Of a stretch of DNA of 14,897 nucleotides, positions 14,841 to 14,897 are shown in pieces. Source of the stretch: Armatimonadota bacterium (lineage in GTDB: Bacteria; Armatimonadota; Armatimonadia; Armatimonadales; Armatimonadaceae); NCBI GenBank assembly GCA_030833025.1, contig JAURHZ010000026.1, positions 1 to 14,897 of the forward strand. The letters are read 5' to 3'. A program made the translations under genes and the position numbers. The notes beneath the pieces are model-generated. The model was not told the origin of the DNA. It made no database searches and saw only the letters and a program-made list of their open reading frames with translations. Position 1 is the stretch's first letter, and each line of letters starts with the position of its first letter.

Positions 14841-14897
14841 ACGGATGTCCCCCAAAAGCAAGTGCGTTACGATGAATAACTCTTGCGGATGATGGGA

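Overview
The window looks like a chromosomal stretch from an environmental bacterium of the Planctomycetes/Verrucomicrobia/Armatimonadota kind. The reasons are the DUF1553-DUF1501 pair at the left edge, two exported YVTN-propeller/alkaline-phosphatase-superfamily proteins, a PAF-acetylhydrolase-like SGNH esterase, and an Nramp-related transporter lacking the usual metal-site motifs. I lean weakly to Armatimonadota; nothing here fixes the phylum. There are no RNA genes, insertion sequences, integrase genes or CRISPR arrays, and coding density is high. The longest gene-free stretch is about 211 bases.

Layout. Positions 2-1782 (+): the end of a DUF1553 protein, then a DUF1501 protein with a twin-arginine leader, closed by a strong hairpin terminator at 1811-1836. 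Positions 1868-4507 (-): a secreted beta-propeller/phosphoesterase. Positions 4613-6004 (+): a bacterial-type poly(ADP-ribose) glycohydrolase (PARG) macrodomain fused to an apparent NTF2-like domain. Positions 6093-8606 (+): a second, paralogous propeller/phosphoesterase. Positions 8612-11224 (-): an NAD-dependent epimerase, an SGNH esterase and a divergent canonical-type PARG-like protein, 39 bases apart. Positions 11436-12575 (-): a secreted protein with three DUF3471-like repeats and a KPAE linker, with a strong terminator at 11386-11415. Positions 12750-14132 (+): the Nramp-related transporter. Positions 14192-14840 (-): a 138-aa protein of unknown function and a 69-aa two-helix membrane protein.

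How the genes may work together. The most unusual feature is two unrelated-looking PARG-type macrodomain proteins within 5 kb, interleaved with two paralogous exported phosphoesterases and with no ADP-ribosyltransferase visible. The PARG-type proteins have no signal peptide and are presumably cytoplasmic, while the phosphoesterases are exported. A shared ADP-ribose or nucleotide pathway is therefore only a hypothesis.

Translation starts seem to fall into two classes. Several genes (361, 4613, 10306, 14840) have a clear Shine-Dalgarno sequence. Others (6093, 9598, 12750, 14401) have none, but carry a TAnAnT hexamer 6 to 8 bases before the ATG, as expected for a -10 box driving a leaderless transcript.
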